NCBI RefSeq assembly: GCF_001864835.1
Contig: NZ_MJGI01000025.1
Location: 497,184-561,183, forward strand
Length of the DNA: 64,000 nt
DNA from: Curtobacterium sp. MCBA15_001
Lineage (GTDB): Bacteria; Actinomycetota; Actinomycetes; Actinomycetales; Microbacteriaceae
Direction: 5' to 3'
Position numbers and translations under genes: made by a program
In this document: one piece after another, positions 30,286 to 39,467 of the stretch
How positions within the stretch are numbered: position 1 is the first letter of the stretch
Layout of the letters: each line of letters begins with the position of its first letter
Notes under the pieces: model-generated
What the model was told of the DNA's origin: nothing
Seen by the model: the letters and a program-made list of their open reading frames with translations, nothing else
The model's database searches: none

Positions 30286-32397
30286 ATGGTCGACACCGCA
30301 CCCACCACCCGCGCCACCGCGACGAGCTCGGGGGTGTCCGCCCCGAAGGCCGACGCTGCCGGCGACCCGGCAGCGGGGACCCCGGTGGGCGGGACGCACA
30401 CCGACCTGCACATCGACGTCGAACTGCTCGCGGAGCACCTGCTCGGGCGCTGGGCCGAGGACCGTCGGATCTCGCGCCGCCTGGTGCTCGACCCCGCGCT
30501 GCACAAGGTGGAGGGCCTGACCAACCACGAGCACCGCGCCCGCGCGTTCGACCAGCTCCGCATCCTGCAACAGGCCGGCGCCATCCAGCGGCCGTACCCG
30601 CTGGAGTTCGGCGGCCACGACAACCACGGCGGCAACCTCGCAGCGTTCGAGGAGCTGACGACCGCCGACCCGTCCCTGCAGATCAAGGCCGGCGTGCAGT
30701 GGGGCCTGTTCGGCTCGGCCGTGCACCACCTCGGCACGGAGCGCAACCACCGCGAGTTCCTGCCCGGCATCATCGACTTCGACGTCCCCGGCTGCTTCGC
30801 GATGACCGAGACCGGCCACGGTTCCGACGTGCAGAGCATCGCCACGAGCGCCACGTACGACCCGGCAACGCAGGAGTTCGTCGTGCACACGCCGTTCCGC
30901 GGGGCGTGGAAGGACTACATCGGCAACGCCGCGCTGCACGGCAAGGCCGCCGTCGTGTTCGCCAAGCTCGTCACGCAGGGCGTCGACCACGGCGTGCATG
31001 CGTTCTACGTCCCGCTGCGGAACGACGACGGGGAGTTCCTTCCCGGTGTCGGCGGCGAGGACGACGGCGTCAAGGGCGGCCTGAACGGCATCGACAACGG
31101 CCGGCTGCACTTCGACCACGTCCGCGTCCCGCGCACCAACCTGCTGAACCGGTACGGCGACGTCGCCGAGGACGGCACGTACTCCTCGCCGATCGACTCC
31201 CCCGGACGCCGGTTCTTCACCATGCTCGGCACGCTCGTGCAGGGTCGGGTGTCGCTCGACGGCGCTGCGGTCGTCGCGCAGAAGATCGGGCTGCAGATCG
31301 CGCTGACCTACGCGATGCAGCGCCGGCAGTTCCCGACCGACGGCGGCGACGAGGGCGTCCTGCTCGACTACGGCCGGCACCAGCGTCGACTCATCCCGCG
31401 TCTGGCGACCGTGTTCGCGCAGTCCTTCGCCCACGAGCAGCTGCTCCGCACCTTCGACGACGTGTTCAGCGGACGCCAGGACACCCCCGAGCGGCGCGAG
31501 GACCTCGAGACCCAGGCCGCGGCGTTCAAGTCGATGTCCACGTGGTACGCCCTCGACACGCTGCAGGAGTGCCGCGAGGCCTGCGGCGGTGCCGGCTTCC
31601 TCGCCGAGAACCGGCTCACCAGCCTGCGCGCCGACCTCGACGTCTACGTGACGTTCGAGGGCGACAACACGGTGTTGCTGCAGCTCGTCGGCAAGCGCCT
31701 GCTGACGGACTTCCGCAAGCGTGCACCCCGCGACGCCACCAGCACGGCGAAGTTCGTCGCCGCCCAGGTCGGTGCGAAGCTCGCGGACGCGTCGGGGCTG
31801 CGACGGCTCGGCCAGACGGCGAAGGACCGCGGCTCACTGGCCGCCAGCGTCACCGACCTGCGCGACCCCGCCGTCCAGCGGGCGCTGCTCGCCGGCCGCG
31901 TCGACACGATGGTGACCGAGATCGGGATGCGCCTGGCCGCCGCCGGCAAGGACCGGGCCCGAGCGGCGAAGATCCTGAACCGCTCGCAGCACGACCTGAT
32001 CGAGGCCGCGAAGGCGCACGCCGAGCTGATGCAGTGGGATGCGTTCACCGCCGCGATCGACGAGGTCGCCCCCGGGGACACCCGGCGCGCCCTGGTGTGG
32101 CTGCGCGACCTGTTCGCCCTGGGCCTGCTCGAGCAACACCTGTCGTGGTACCTGGTGCACGGGCGGCTCTCGGCGCAGCGCGCTCGTGCGGTGTCGGCCT
32201 ACGTCGACCGGCTCATCGCCCGCCTGCGACCGATCGTCCCGCAGCTGCTCGACACGTTCGGGTACGAGCCGGGCCACGTGCGGGCACCGATCGCCCTCGG
32301 CGAGGAACAGGCGCGGCAGGACGAGGCGCACGCGTGGTTCGCGGCGGAGCGTGCCGCCGGACGCCTGCCGGAGCAGGAGAAGAAGCCCCGCGCCTGA
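30286..32397 (+). CDS. Acyl-CoA oxidase/dehydrogenase family protein
   Basis: 703 residues, the length of acyl-CoA oxidases rather than the 380-residue dehydrogenases. FAD region CFAMTETGHGSDVQSIATSA, substrate region GRRFFTMLGTLVQGRVSLDG, and the catalytic-base segment YVTFEGDNTVLLQLVGKRLL with the Glu-Gly-Asp-Asn pattern of oxidases; a C-terminal oxidase helical domain follows. Acts in beta-oxidation of fatty acyl-CoA. ATG 30286 after AGGAGGG. A Thr/Ala-rich 30-residue N-terminal tail has no obvious role. Followed by a strong terminator hairpin. Confidence 0.9.
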   Translation: MVDTAPTTRATATSSGVSAPKADAAGDPAAGTPVGGTHTDLHIDVELLAEHLLGRWAEDRRISRRLVLDPALHKVEGLTNHEHRARAFDQLRILQQAGAIQRPYPLEFGGHDNHGGNLAAFEELTTADPSLQIKAGVQWGLFGSAVHHLGTERNHREFLPGIIDFDVPGCFAMTETGHGSDVQSIATSATYDPATQEFVVHTPFRGAWKDYIGNAALHGKAAVVFAKLVTQGVDHGVHAFYVPLRNDDGEFLPGVGGEDDGVKGGLNGIDNGRLHFDHVRVPRTNLLNRYGDVAEDGTYSSPIDSPGRRFFTMLGTLVQGRVSLDGAAVVAQKIGLQIALTYAMQRRQFPTDGGDEGVLLDYGRHQRRLIPRLATVFAQSFAHEQLLRTFDDVFSGRQDTPERREDLETQAAAFKSMSTWYALDTLQECREACGGAGFLAENRLTSLRADLDVYVTFEGDNTVLLQLVGKRLLTDFRKRAPRDATSTAKFVAAQVGAKLADASGLRRLGQTAKDRGSLAASVTDLRDPAVQRALLAGRVDTMVTEIGMRLAAAGKDRARAAKILNRSQHDLIEAAKAHAELMQWDAFTAAIDEVAPGDTRRALVWLRDLFALGLLEQHLSWYLVHGRLSAQRARAVSAYVDRLIARLRPIVPQLLDTFGYEPGHVRAPIALGEEQARQDEAHAWFAAERAAGRLPEQEKKPRA

Positions 32398-32422
32398 CCG
32401 AGGCGCCACATCGCACCCCGCC

Positions 32423-32462
32423 ACGGACGTCGCACCCCGTCCTGACGGGGTGCGATGTCCGT
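32423..32462. terminator. Convergent terminator between acyl-CoA oxidase gene and flagellar operon
   Basis: 19-bp arms (ACGGACGTCGCACCCCGTC and complement, one G-T wobble) with a two-base centre, 26 bases behind the oxidase stop and 20 bases before the csrA stop on the other strand. Confidence 0.8.
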
Positions 32463-32481
32463 CAGGGGGTGTGAAGCGGGA

Positions 32482-32763
32482 TCAGGTGGCAGACGACGTG
32501 CCCGATGCAGGCGGGTCGGTCGGCATCGGCGCCGTCCCGCCGAGTGCGGCACGCAGGCGCGCCTCGGCGTCGGCCGACGCTGCCTGCGTCGCCTCGACGT
32601 TGGCCTCGGTCACCGCGCGGACGACCTCTTCGCGCTGGATCTTCACGCCACGGGGCGCGTCGATGCCGATGCGCACGCCGTCCCCCCGGGAGTCGAGCAC
32701 CGTGATGACGATGTCGTCACCGATGAGGATCCGCTCGCCGACCTTCCGCGTGAGTACCAGCAC
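32482..32763 (-). CDS. csrA: Translational regulator CsrA
   Basis: RNA-binding dimer of 93 residues. The CsrA core MLVLTRKVGERILIGDDIVI, DSRGDGVRIGIDAPRGVKI and REEVVRAV is intact, including the strand-1 LTRK and the C-terminal RxE-type residues; an unusual Ala/Glu-rich tail of about 40 residues follows the roughly 50-residue core. Last gene of the flagellar operon, 60 bases behind the FlhF-like gene. In Gram-positive flagellates CsrA represses flagellin translation and is held by FliW, which is not in this window. GTG start. Confidence 0.93.
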   Translation of the reverse strand: MLVLTRKVGERILIGDDIVITVLDSRGDGVRIGIDAPRGVKIQREEVVRAVTEANVEATQAASADAEARLRAALGGTAPMPTDPPASGTSSAT

Positions 32764-32823
32764 CCGCTCAGCCTAGCCAACGCCCGGTCCCGCGTGTCGC
32801 AAGCAGCCCCCGCGCCGCGGGCG

Positions 32824-33798
32824 TCAGAGGCGGACGACCGGGACCCCGAGCGCGTCGACGGTCTCGGGCGTCGCGGTCTCGGCGGACCGGATCGCGACCA
32901 CACCGGCGACGGCCACGCGTGCCGCGACGGCGTGCAGCATCGCGCGGCTGTCCTCGTGCTTGCGTCCGGCGTCGACGACGACCCACACCTGGTCCGGCAC
33001 CAGTCCCTCGAGCGCGGCCGCGTCGTCCCACCCGGCGAAACCGAGCAGGGCGTGCCCGTCGCGGACGCCCTCCGCCCGGGCCAGGATCCCGCTGCGCCGG
33101 TCCTGCGCGTCGGTCCCCCGCAGACCGTGGCGCGCGGCGAACGCGCCGGCTGCGGCGTCGACGTCCGCGGTGCGTCCGACCAGCAGCACCAGGTCGCCGT
33201 CGGCCGAGCAGACGGCCGGCACCGGCGCCCGCACCGCGGCCGGGGTGGGACGCGGTACGAGCGGGACGACGTCGGCGACGACGGTGGCGCCTCCCGGCAG
33301 GACCGAAGGCAGGACGGGCGTCAAGGCGGGCGTCAGGACGGACGGGAGGCCCGGCTCGGCCCCGGCCGGCACGTCGCCGACCGACGGGGTCGCGTCGACG
33401 GCCGCCGGAGCGGCGACCAGGACCGGCCGCGGTGCCGGCGCGATGCCGTCGGCGACGAAGCCGTCGAGCACCGACGCGAACGCGTCCGCCCGGGCCGACG
33501 ACGTGCCGTCGTGGATCGCGATGCGGGCCTCGGCCTCCTCGGCGTCTGCCAGCAGCGCGGCGATCCCGATGCGCTGGACCGGCCCGTCCGCGATGGCGAC
33601 GCGCGCGATCGGAGGATCGGACGGTGCCGGCACCTCGACGGTGGCCTCGACGTGGGCCTTGCGGAACAGTCCGCCGATGCCACCGCTCGTGACGCGTTCG
33701 GCGCTGACGATCCGGGCGCCGGGCCCGAACTCGGTGCGGACGGCGTCGCGCAGGGCGTCGAGCGTGGCGGCGCTACGCTGCAATCGGGTCGGCGGCAC
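32824..33798 (-). CDS. FlhF-like protein lacking a functional GTPase P-loop
   Basis: 324 residues. The N-terminus (ATLDALRDAVRTEFGPGARI then VSAERVTSGGIGGLFRKAHV) matches the start of FlhF, the SRP-type GTPase that places flagella, and the gene follows flhA as flhF does. The C-terminal half keeps the outline of the GTPase fold (GDLVLLVGRTADVDAAAG, DQVWVVVDAGRKHEDSRAM, TPETVDALGVPVV) but has no GxxxxGKT P-loop and is short by roughly 100 residues. GTG 33798 lies six bases after GGGAG and overlaps the end of flhA by 26 bases. Likely a degenerate, non-hydrolysing FlhF. Confidence 0.7.
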   Translation of the reverse strand: MPPTRLQRSAATLDALRDAVRTEFGPGARIVSAERVTSGGIGGLFRKAHVEATVEVPAPSDPPIARVAIADGPVQRIGIAALLADAEEAEARIAIHDGTSSARADAFASVLDGFVADGIAPAPRPVLVAAPAAVDATPSVGDVPAGAEPGLPSVLTPALTPVLPSVLPGGATVVADVVPLVPRPTPAAVRAPVPAVCSADGDLVLLVGRTADVDAAAGAFAARHGLRGTDAQDRRSGILARAEGVRDGHALLGFAGWDDAAALEGLVPDQVWVVVDAGRKHEDSRAMLHAVAARVAVAGVVAIRSAETATPETVDALGVPVVRL

Positions 33799-35827
33799 GG
33801 ACCACTCCCACGGTCTCGATGGTGGAGCCCGCGGCGGTGGCCTCCTGGTAGGAGAGCACCGCCAGGCCGTTCGACTGAGCCGACACCATCCGGTGCACGG
33901 CGGGGCGGAGCTGCGGCGCGCAGACGAGCACGGCGGACAGCCCCTGGTCCTCGACGCTGCGGACGGCATCGCGGACGGAGCCGAGCACCTGCTCGATGCG
34001 GTGCGCGTCGAGCATGATCTGCGATCCCTGCTCGGACGGTCGGAGCCCCTCGAGCATCGACTGCTCCAGCAGCGGGTCGATCATGATGACCCGCAGCACG
34101 CCCTCGTCGAGGTGTCGCGCCGGCAGGGCGGGACCGAGCGCGGCGCGGGCGGCCTCGACCAGGCCCTCGGGGTCGGTGGACACCTTCGCACGCAGGGTGA
34201 GCGCCTCGCAGATCCGGCCGAGGTCGTTGATCGGGACGCGCTCGGCGAGCAGCCCCTGCAGCACGCGCTGGAGCTCGGCCATCGAGAGCATGCCGGGCAC
34301 GAGCTCCTCGACGGCGGCGGGGTTGACCTGCTTGACGCCCTCGGTCAGGACCTTGACGTCCTCGCGCGTGAGCAGGCGTGCGGCGTGGTCACCGATCACG
34401 GCCTGCAGGTGCGTGACGAGGACGGACACGCGGTCGATCACGGTCGCCCCGGTCATCTCGGCGGCGTGCCGGAGCTCGGCCGGCACCCACTTGCCCGCCA
34501 GGCCGAAGACCGGCTCGACGGTCGGGTCGCCGGGCAGGCCGTCGAGCTGGTCACCGAGGGCCAGGACGCTGCGGGCGGGGGCGGTCCCACGGCCGGCCTC
34601 GACCCCGGCGATGCGGATCGCGTAGGTCGACGGCGGGAGCTCGATGCTGTCGCGCGTGCGGACCGGCGGCACCACGACGCCCATGTCCAGGGCGATCTTG
34701 CGGCGCAGGGCACGGACACGGCCGAGCAGGTCGTCCGAGGCGCCGGAGACCATGTCGACGAGGTCTGGTGCGAGCAGGATCTCCAGGGCGTGCACGCGCA
34801 TCTGCTCGATGAGGTCCTCGGGGGTGTCGCCGGACGGGGCTGCGGCCTCGAGCGCCTGCTGCTGCTCGGCAGCCGCTTCCGCGCGCTGGGCGTTCCGGCC
34901 GATCCGCCAGCCCGTGAACAGCAGCGTGCCGCCGACCAGCAGGAACGGCAGGATCGGCATGCCGGGGATGAAGCCCATCGCGATCGCGGCGACCCCGGCG
35001 ATCAGCAGGGCGTTCTTCGACTGGCCGAGCTGCGTCGCCGCCGATGCGCCCATCTCGGACTCGGCGCCCGAGCGGGTCACGATCATGCCGGTGGACACGG
35101 CCATGAGCAGCGCCGGGATCTGGGTGACGAGGCCGTCGCCGATCGTCAGGATGCCGTACTTCGACAGCGCGTCGGTGACCGACAGCCCGTTCTGCAGCAT
35201 GCCGATCGCGATGCCGCCGATGAGGTTGATGACGATGATCAGGATGCCGGCGATGGCGTCACCCTTGACGAACTTCGACGCACCGTCCATCGAGCCGTAG
35301 AAGTCGGCCTCGGCGGACACCGACGCGCGGCGCTCCTTCGCCTCGGCGTCGGTGATGAGCCCGGCGTTCAGGTCGGCGTCGATCGCCATCTGCTTGCCGG
35401 GCATCGCGTCGAGCGTGAAGCGGGCACCGACCTCGGCGACGCGCTCGGCACCCTTCGTCACGACGACGAACTGGATGACGATGAGGATCAGGAAGATGAC
35501 CGCGCCGATGATGATCGACCCGGACACCGCGACGTGCCCGAACGCCTGGATGACGTCACCGGCGAAACCCTGTCCGAGCACCAGCCGGGTCGACGCCACG
35601 TTGAGGCCGAGGCGGAACAGGGTCGCGACGAGCAGCAGCGACGGGAACACCGAGAAGTCGAGCGGCTTCTTGACGAACAGCGTCGTCAGCAGGATCACCA
35701 GCGCGAGCAGGATGTTGCAGATGATCAGGAAGTCCAGCAGGAACGACGGCACCGGCAGGATCAGCAGCAGGATGATGCCGACGATGGCGACCGGGACGGC
35801 GAGCTTCGGCAGGTCCTTGCGGTTCAT
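33773..35827 (-). CDS. flhA: Flagellar export apparatus protein FlhA
   Basis: 684 residues, normal length. Eight membrane helices in the first half (PVAIVGIILLLILPVPSFLL onward), the FHIPEP-type signature DFSVFPSLLLVATLFRLGLN and VTKGAERVAEVGARFTLDAM, GMPILPFLLVGGTLLFTG, then the cytosolic ring domain ending ALTLRAKVSTDPEGLVEAAR. Forms the nonameric export gate energised by proton flow. ATG overlaps flhB stop (ATGA). Part of the thirteen-gene minus-strand operon. Confidence 0.96.
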   Translation of the reverse strand: MNRKDLPKLAVPVAIVGIILLLILPVPSFLLDFLIICNILLALVILLTTLFVKKPLDFSVFPSLLLVATLFRLGLNVASTRLVLGQGFAGDVIQAFGHVAVSGSIIIGAVIFLILIVIQFVVVTKGAERVAEVGARFTLDAMPGKQMAIDADLNAGLITDAEAKERRASVSAEADFYGSMDGASKFVKGDAIAGILIIVINLIGGIAIGMLQNGLSVTDALSKYGILTIGDGLVTQIPALLMAVSTGMIVTRSGAESEMGASAATQLGQSKNALLIAGVAAIAMGFIPGMPILPFLLVGGTLLFTGWRIGRNAQRAEAAAEQQQALEAAAPSGDTPEDLIEQMRVHALEILLAPDLVDMVSGASDDLLGRVRALRRKIALDMGVVVPPVRTRDSIELPPSTYAIRIAGVEAGRGTAPARSVLALGDQLDGLPGDPTVEPVFGLAGKWVPAELRHAAEMTGATVIDRVSVLVTHLQAVIGDHAARLLTREDVKVLTEGVKQVNPAAVEELVPGMLSMAELQRVLQGLLAERVPINDLGRICEALTLRAKVSTDPEGLVEAARAALGPALPARHLDEGVLRVIMIDPLLEQSMLEGLRPSEQGSQIMLDAHRIEQVLGSVRDAVRSVEDQGLSAVLVCAPQLRPAVHRMVSAQSNGLAVLSYQEATAAGSTIETVGVVRAADPIAA

Positions 35828-37053
35828 GCGGGGACTCCCTGGGTTTCGGTCGAACGGGCGGCGGGCGGAGCGACGGGCGGAGCGGTGGGGCGGGGTGTCC
35901 GGAGCCTGCGGGGGCGGAGGTCCCCGGTCAGGGTGGCCGGGTCGAGGACGGTGGCGACCTCGTCCGGCGTGGTGGGTCGTGGCGGCGCGTGGGTGCCGGC
36001 CGCTGCGCCCCGGGACCTGAGCGCCATCACGAAGGACAGCACCCTGGCGACCGGCGTGTACAGGTCGACGGGGACCTCGTGTCCGAGCTCGCACGCGGCG
36101 TGCAGCGCCCGGGTGAGCGGGACGTCCTGCACGATCGGCACGCGGGCCTCGGTCGCGCGCTCGCGGATCAGGTCGGCGACCGGCCCGGCGCCCTTCGCGA
36201 CGACCCGCGGTGCCGACTTGCCCGGCTCGTACTTGAGCGCGACGGCGTAGTGCGTCGGGTTCGTCATCACGACGTCGGCGGTGGGGATCGCCTGGATCAT
36301 CCGGTTCCGGCTCATCGCGAGCTGCCGGGACCGACGCTGGCCCTTCACGTGCGGGTCGCCGTCGGACTGCTTGTTCTCGTCCTTGACCTCGCGCTTGGTC
36401 ATCATCGTGCGCTTGCGGTTGCGGCGGATCACGACGAACACGTCGAGCGCCGCCAGCACGAGCCCGGCCGCGATCGCCGCGCGCAGCAGCGTCCCGGCGC
36501 CCTCGCCCGCGGCGGACAGCACGGCGCTCAGCGGCAGCGACCCGCTCGTCATGAGCACGGGGACCAGCCCCTGCACCGCGAACCAGAGCACCAGCCCGAC
36601 GACGGCGGTCTTCACGAGCGCCTTCACACCGTTCCAGAGCGCCTGGGTGCCGAACACCCGCTTGATGCCCTGCACCGGGTCGAAGTGCTCCGGCGTCGGG
36701 GCCAGGGAGCGGAAGTGGACCCCGCCCTGCGCGACCGCAGCTGCCGCGACGCCGACCAGCACCACGAGCAGCATCGGACCGAGCGTCGCACCGATCGAGC
36801 CGAGCGCGTCGTCGAGCACCCCGCGCATCGTGCCGATCGTCGGGTCGGCGATGACGACCCGGACGGCGTCGAGCTGGGACTGCCCGGCCGCCGCCGCGCG
36901 ACCGATCGTCGACGGGATCATGAGCGCGGCGACGGCGATGCCGATCCACGCGCCGAGGTCCTGGGAGCGGCCGAGCTGGCCCTTCTTGTGGACCTCGCGC
37001 ATCCGCTTGTCGGTGGCCTTCTCGGACTTCTCACCGCTGTCAGACATGCTCAC
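35824..37053 (-). CDS. flhB: Flagellar export switch protein FlhB
   Basis: 409 residues. Start motif KATDKRMREVHKKGQLGRS, four membrane helices, and the autocleavage site NPTH in VVMTNPTHYAVALKYEPGKS, which switches export from rod/hook to filament subunits. A Pro/Thr-rich 60-residue C-terminal tail (RPTTPDEVATVLDPATLTGD ... APPVAPPAA) goes beyond the usual length. GTG 37053 overlaps the fliR stop; ATG two codons later is an alternative. Confidence 0.95.
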   Translation of the reverse strand: MSMSDSGEKSEKATDKRMREVHKKGQLGRSQDLGAWIGIAVAALMIPSTIGRAAAAGQSQLDAVRVVIADPTIGTMRGVLDDALGSIGATLGPMLLVVLVGVAAAAVAQGGVHFRSLAPTPEHFDPVQGIKRVFGTQALWNGVKALVKTAVVGLVLWFAVQGLVPVLMTSGSLPLSAVLSAAGEGAGTLLRAAIAAGLVLAALDVFVVIRRNRKRTMMTKREVKDENKQSDGDPHVKGQRRSRQLAMSRNRMIQAIPTADVVMTNPTHYAVALKYEPGKSAPRVVAKGAGPVADLIRERATEARVPIVQDVPLTRALHAACELGHEVPVDLYTPVARVLSFVMALRSRGAAAGTHAPPRPTTPDEVATVLDPATLTGDLRPRRLRTPRPTAPPVAPPAARSTETQGVPA

Positions 37054-37811
37054 CCCCGCCCTGAGATGGCCTGCACGGCGTCGCCGGTCAGGCTCGACAC
37101 GACGGCGGGCAGCGCCATGAACAGCGCCCCGGCGAAGATCACCGTCAGGCCGATCTTGATCGGGAAGCCCATCTGGAAGGCGTTGAGTGCGGGGGCGACG
37201 CGCGTGAGCAGGCCGAGCCCGACGTCGGCCAGGAACAGCACGACGACCAGCGGGCCGGCGATCTGCAGCGACGACAGGAACATCTGCGAGAGCGCGGTGA
37301 CGAGCATCCCCGCGACGCCACCGAGCGGGACGGAGCCGCCGACGAGCGGCACGGCGTCGAACGAGCGGACCAGCCCGCCGACGATGAGCTGGTAGCCGCC
37401 GGACGCGAACAGCAGCGCGAGCGAGGCCATCTGGAACAGCCGGGTGAACTGCGCACCGTTCACCTGGGACTGCGGGTCGTAGGCCTGGGCGAGCGTGAAG
37501 CCACCGAACAGGTCGATGAGCGCACCGGCCGACTGCACGGCCGCGAACACCAGGTACACCAGGAAGCCGAGGACCAGGCCGACGGTGAGCTGCGTCACGA
37601 GGGCGACCAGGAACGCGCCCGTGTCCAACGACACGTACCCGGCGGTGACCCGGGGGGCGACACCGATGGCGAGCCCGAGCGCCAGGATGAGCTTCACCGT
37701 CGCCGGGAACGCCTTGTACGAGAACGGCGGGGCGATGAGGAAGAACGCGATCATGCGGACGCCCGCGAGCATCGTGCCCTCGAGGGCGTCGAAGTCGATC
37801 GTCAGGTCCAT
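37050..37811 (-). CDS. fliR: Flagellar export protein FliR
   Basis: 253 residues, mostly membrane helices. Family stretches RMIAFFLIAPPFSYKAFPAT, YDPQSQVNGAQFTRLFQMAS, VVLFLADVGLGLLTRVAPAL and AFQMGFPIKIGLTVI. Component of the FliPQR export gate. ATG overlaps the fliQ stop (TGATG). Confidence 0.95.
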   Translation of the reverse strand: MDLTIDFDALEGTMLAGVRMIAFFLIAPPFSYKAFPATVKLILALGLAIGVAPRVTAGYVSLDTGAFLVALVTQLTVGLVLGFLVYLVFAAVQSAGALIDLFGGFTLAQAYDPQSQVNGAQFTRLFQMASLALLFASGGYQLIVGGLVRSFDAVPLVGGSVPLGGVAGMLVTALSQMFLSSLQIAGPLVVVLFLADVGLGLLTRVAPALNAFQMGFPIKIGLTVIFAGALFMALPAVVSSLTGDAVQAISGRG

Positions 37812-38086
37812 CAGCCGACCCCGAGCAGCTTCGGGATCTGGTCGAACGCGAAGTGCGTGAACCCGATCATCTCGGAGATCATCCAGTTGCCGCAGACGAC
37901 CAGTGCGACGGCCACCGCGAGGGCCTTCGGCACGAACGACAGCGTGACCTCCTGGATCTGGGTGACCGACTGGAACAGCGAGATCGCGAAGCCCACGACG
38001 AGCGAGGTGACGAGCACCGGGGCGGCGAGCTTGCCGGCGACGATGAGCGCCTGCAGCACGAGGTCGATGACGGCCTGCTGGTCCAT
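37811..38086 (-). CDS. fliQ: Flagellar export protein FliQ
   Basis: 91 residues with the two-helix hairpin of FliQ: LVLQALIVAGKLAAPVLVTS, VVGFAISLFQSVTQIQEVTL and SFVPKALAVAVALVV. The ATG shares one base with the fliP stop, giving tight coupling. A longer upstream reading overlaps fliP codons and is rejected. Confidence 0.95.
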   Translation of the reverse strand: MDQQAVIDLVLQALIVAGKLAAPVLVTSLVVGFAISLFQSVTQIQEVTLSFVPKALAVAVALVVCGNWMISEMIGFTHFAFDQIPKLLGVG

Positions 38087-38913
38087 CAGTGCACCACCTG
38101 GTAGCTCTCGATGAGCGACTTGATGATGAGCCCCCACCCGTCGACGAGCACGAACAGCAGGATCTTGAACGGCAGCGAGATCATCACCGGCGGGAGCATC
38201 ATCATGCCCATCGACATCAGCGCCGCCGACACCACCAGGTCGATGACCAGGAACGGGATGAAGATGACGAAGCCGATGATGAACGCGCTGCGGAGCTCGG
38301 AGATGATGAACGCCGGGATGACGGTGGTCATCGGCACCGCGTCGAGGTCCTTCGGGTTTGCCAGGCCCGCGGCACGGGTGATGAGCGCCACGTCCTCCTC
38401 GCGCGTCTGGTGCAGCATGAAGGTCCGGAGCGGCTTGGTGCCGATGTCGACGGCCTGCTGGAAGTCGAGGTGGCCCGCAAGGTAGGGCTGCAGCGCGTCG
38501 TCGTTGATGTGCCCGATCACCGGGGCCATCACGAACAGCGACAGGAACAGCGCCAGCCCCGCGATGACCTGGTTCGGCGGGATCGACTGCAGCCCGAGCG
38601 CGTTCCGCGTCATCGCCAGGACGACGAATATCTTCGTGAACGACGTCATCATGAGCATGAGCGCCGGGGCGATGCTCAGCAGCGTGATCCCGATGAGCGT
38701 CACGACCGCCGAGGACGGCGTGCCGTCGGGGCCGTTGACGTTCACCGAGAAGCCGCCGGTGGACGGCGCCGCCGGCGCGGAGGGCGTCGCGGGTGCGGTC
38801 GGCTGCACCACGCCGGCAGCGTGGGCGCCGGTCGTCGTGAGCATGAGGAACCCGGCGACCATCGCCACCCCGAGGATCGCGAGGAGCAGGACGCGGGCGC
38901 GCGCGGCGGTCAC
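38086..38913 (-). CDS. fliP: Flagellar export protein FliP
   Basis: 275 residues. A signal peptide (LLLAILGVAMVAGFLMLTTT) and a Pro/Ala linker precede the core: ALMLMMTSFTKIFVVLAMTR, LGLQSIPPNQVIAGLALFLS, MLHQTREEDVALITRAAG, SELRSAFIIGFVIFIPFLVI, and MSMGMMMLPPVMISLPFKIL, all diagnostic. GTG 38913 overlaps fliO stop (GTGA). Assembles as pentamer with FliQ and FliR. Confidence 0.96.
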   Translation of the reverse strand: MTAARARVLLLAILGVAMVAGFLMLTTTGAHAAGVVQPTAPATPSAPAAPSTGGFSVNVNGPDGTPSSAVVTLIGITLLSIAPALMLMMTSFTKIFVVLAMTRNALGLQSIPPNQVIAGLALFLSLFVMAPVIGHINDDALQPYLAGHLDFQQAVDIGTKPLRTFMLHQTREEDVALITRAAGLANPKDLDAVPMTTVIPAFIISELRSAFIIGFVIFIPFLVIDLVVSAALMSMGMMMLPPVMISLPFKILLFVLVDGWGLIIKSLIESYQVVH

Positions 38914-39461
38914 CCGGCCCGCCGGGAGCGGACCGCGGCGGCGGCCTGGCGCCAGGTCTCGCCGGACAGGATCGAGCCCTGCAGCTGCGTCGACGTCGGC
39001 ACGACGGTGGCGCGGCGGGCGCGGTTCCGGGGACGCATCGGCAGCGCGTCGGCGACCGACTCGACGGGCGCGGCGGACGGGAGGCTCGTGGCCGCGTCGT
39101 CCTGCGCGGCCAGTTCCTGACGGAACGCCTCGGCCGACGGGGTTGGACGCACCGGCAGCTGCACGGGTCCGGTCACGATGGTCAGTTCCGGCGCCGGAGC
39201 GGCGCCGCTGGTGAGCAGGGAAACTCCGGACTCGGTGACGCCGAGCACCAGGCGCTCCCCCGCCACGTCCACGACGACGACGCTCGCCTTGCCGCCGATC
39301 CCCTGTCGGGCGACGACCTCGACCACGGCGGAGCGACGCCCGCGCGGCTTCTTCGCCGCGCCGAACTGGCCCTTCGCCATGCGTCGGTGCAGCACCCACA
39401 TCAGGGCGAGCACGACGCCGAGCGAGAGCGCGACGCGGAGGGCGATGACGAGCGTGTCCAC
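38910..39461 (-). CDS. fliO: Flagellar biosynthesis protein FliO
   Basis: 183 residues. One N-terminal helix (LVIALRVALSLGVVLALMWV) then the short FliO domain RRSAVVEVVARQGIGGKASV and ERLVLGVTESGVSLLTSG; the C-terminal third is a low-complexity tail with QGSILSGETWRQAAAAVRS. FliO helps assemble the FliP ring. GTG 39461 lies six bases behind the fliN stop. Confidence 0.9.
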   Translation of the reverse strand: MDTLVIALRVALSLGVVLALMWVLHRRMAKGQFGAAKKPRGRRSAVVEVVARQGIGGKASVVVVDVAGERLVLGVTESGVSLLTSGAAPAPELTIVTGPVQLPVRPTPSAEAFRQELAAQDDAATSLPSAAPVESVADALPMRPRNRARRATVVPTSTQLQGSILSGETWRQAAAAVRSRRAG

Positions 39462-39467
39462 CGGGGG

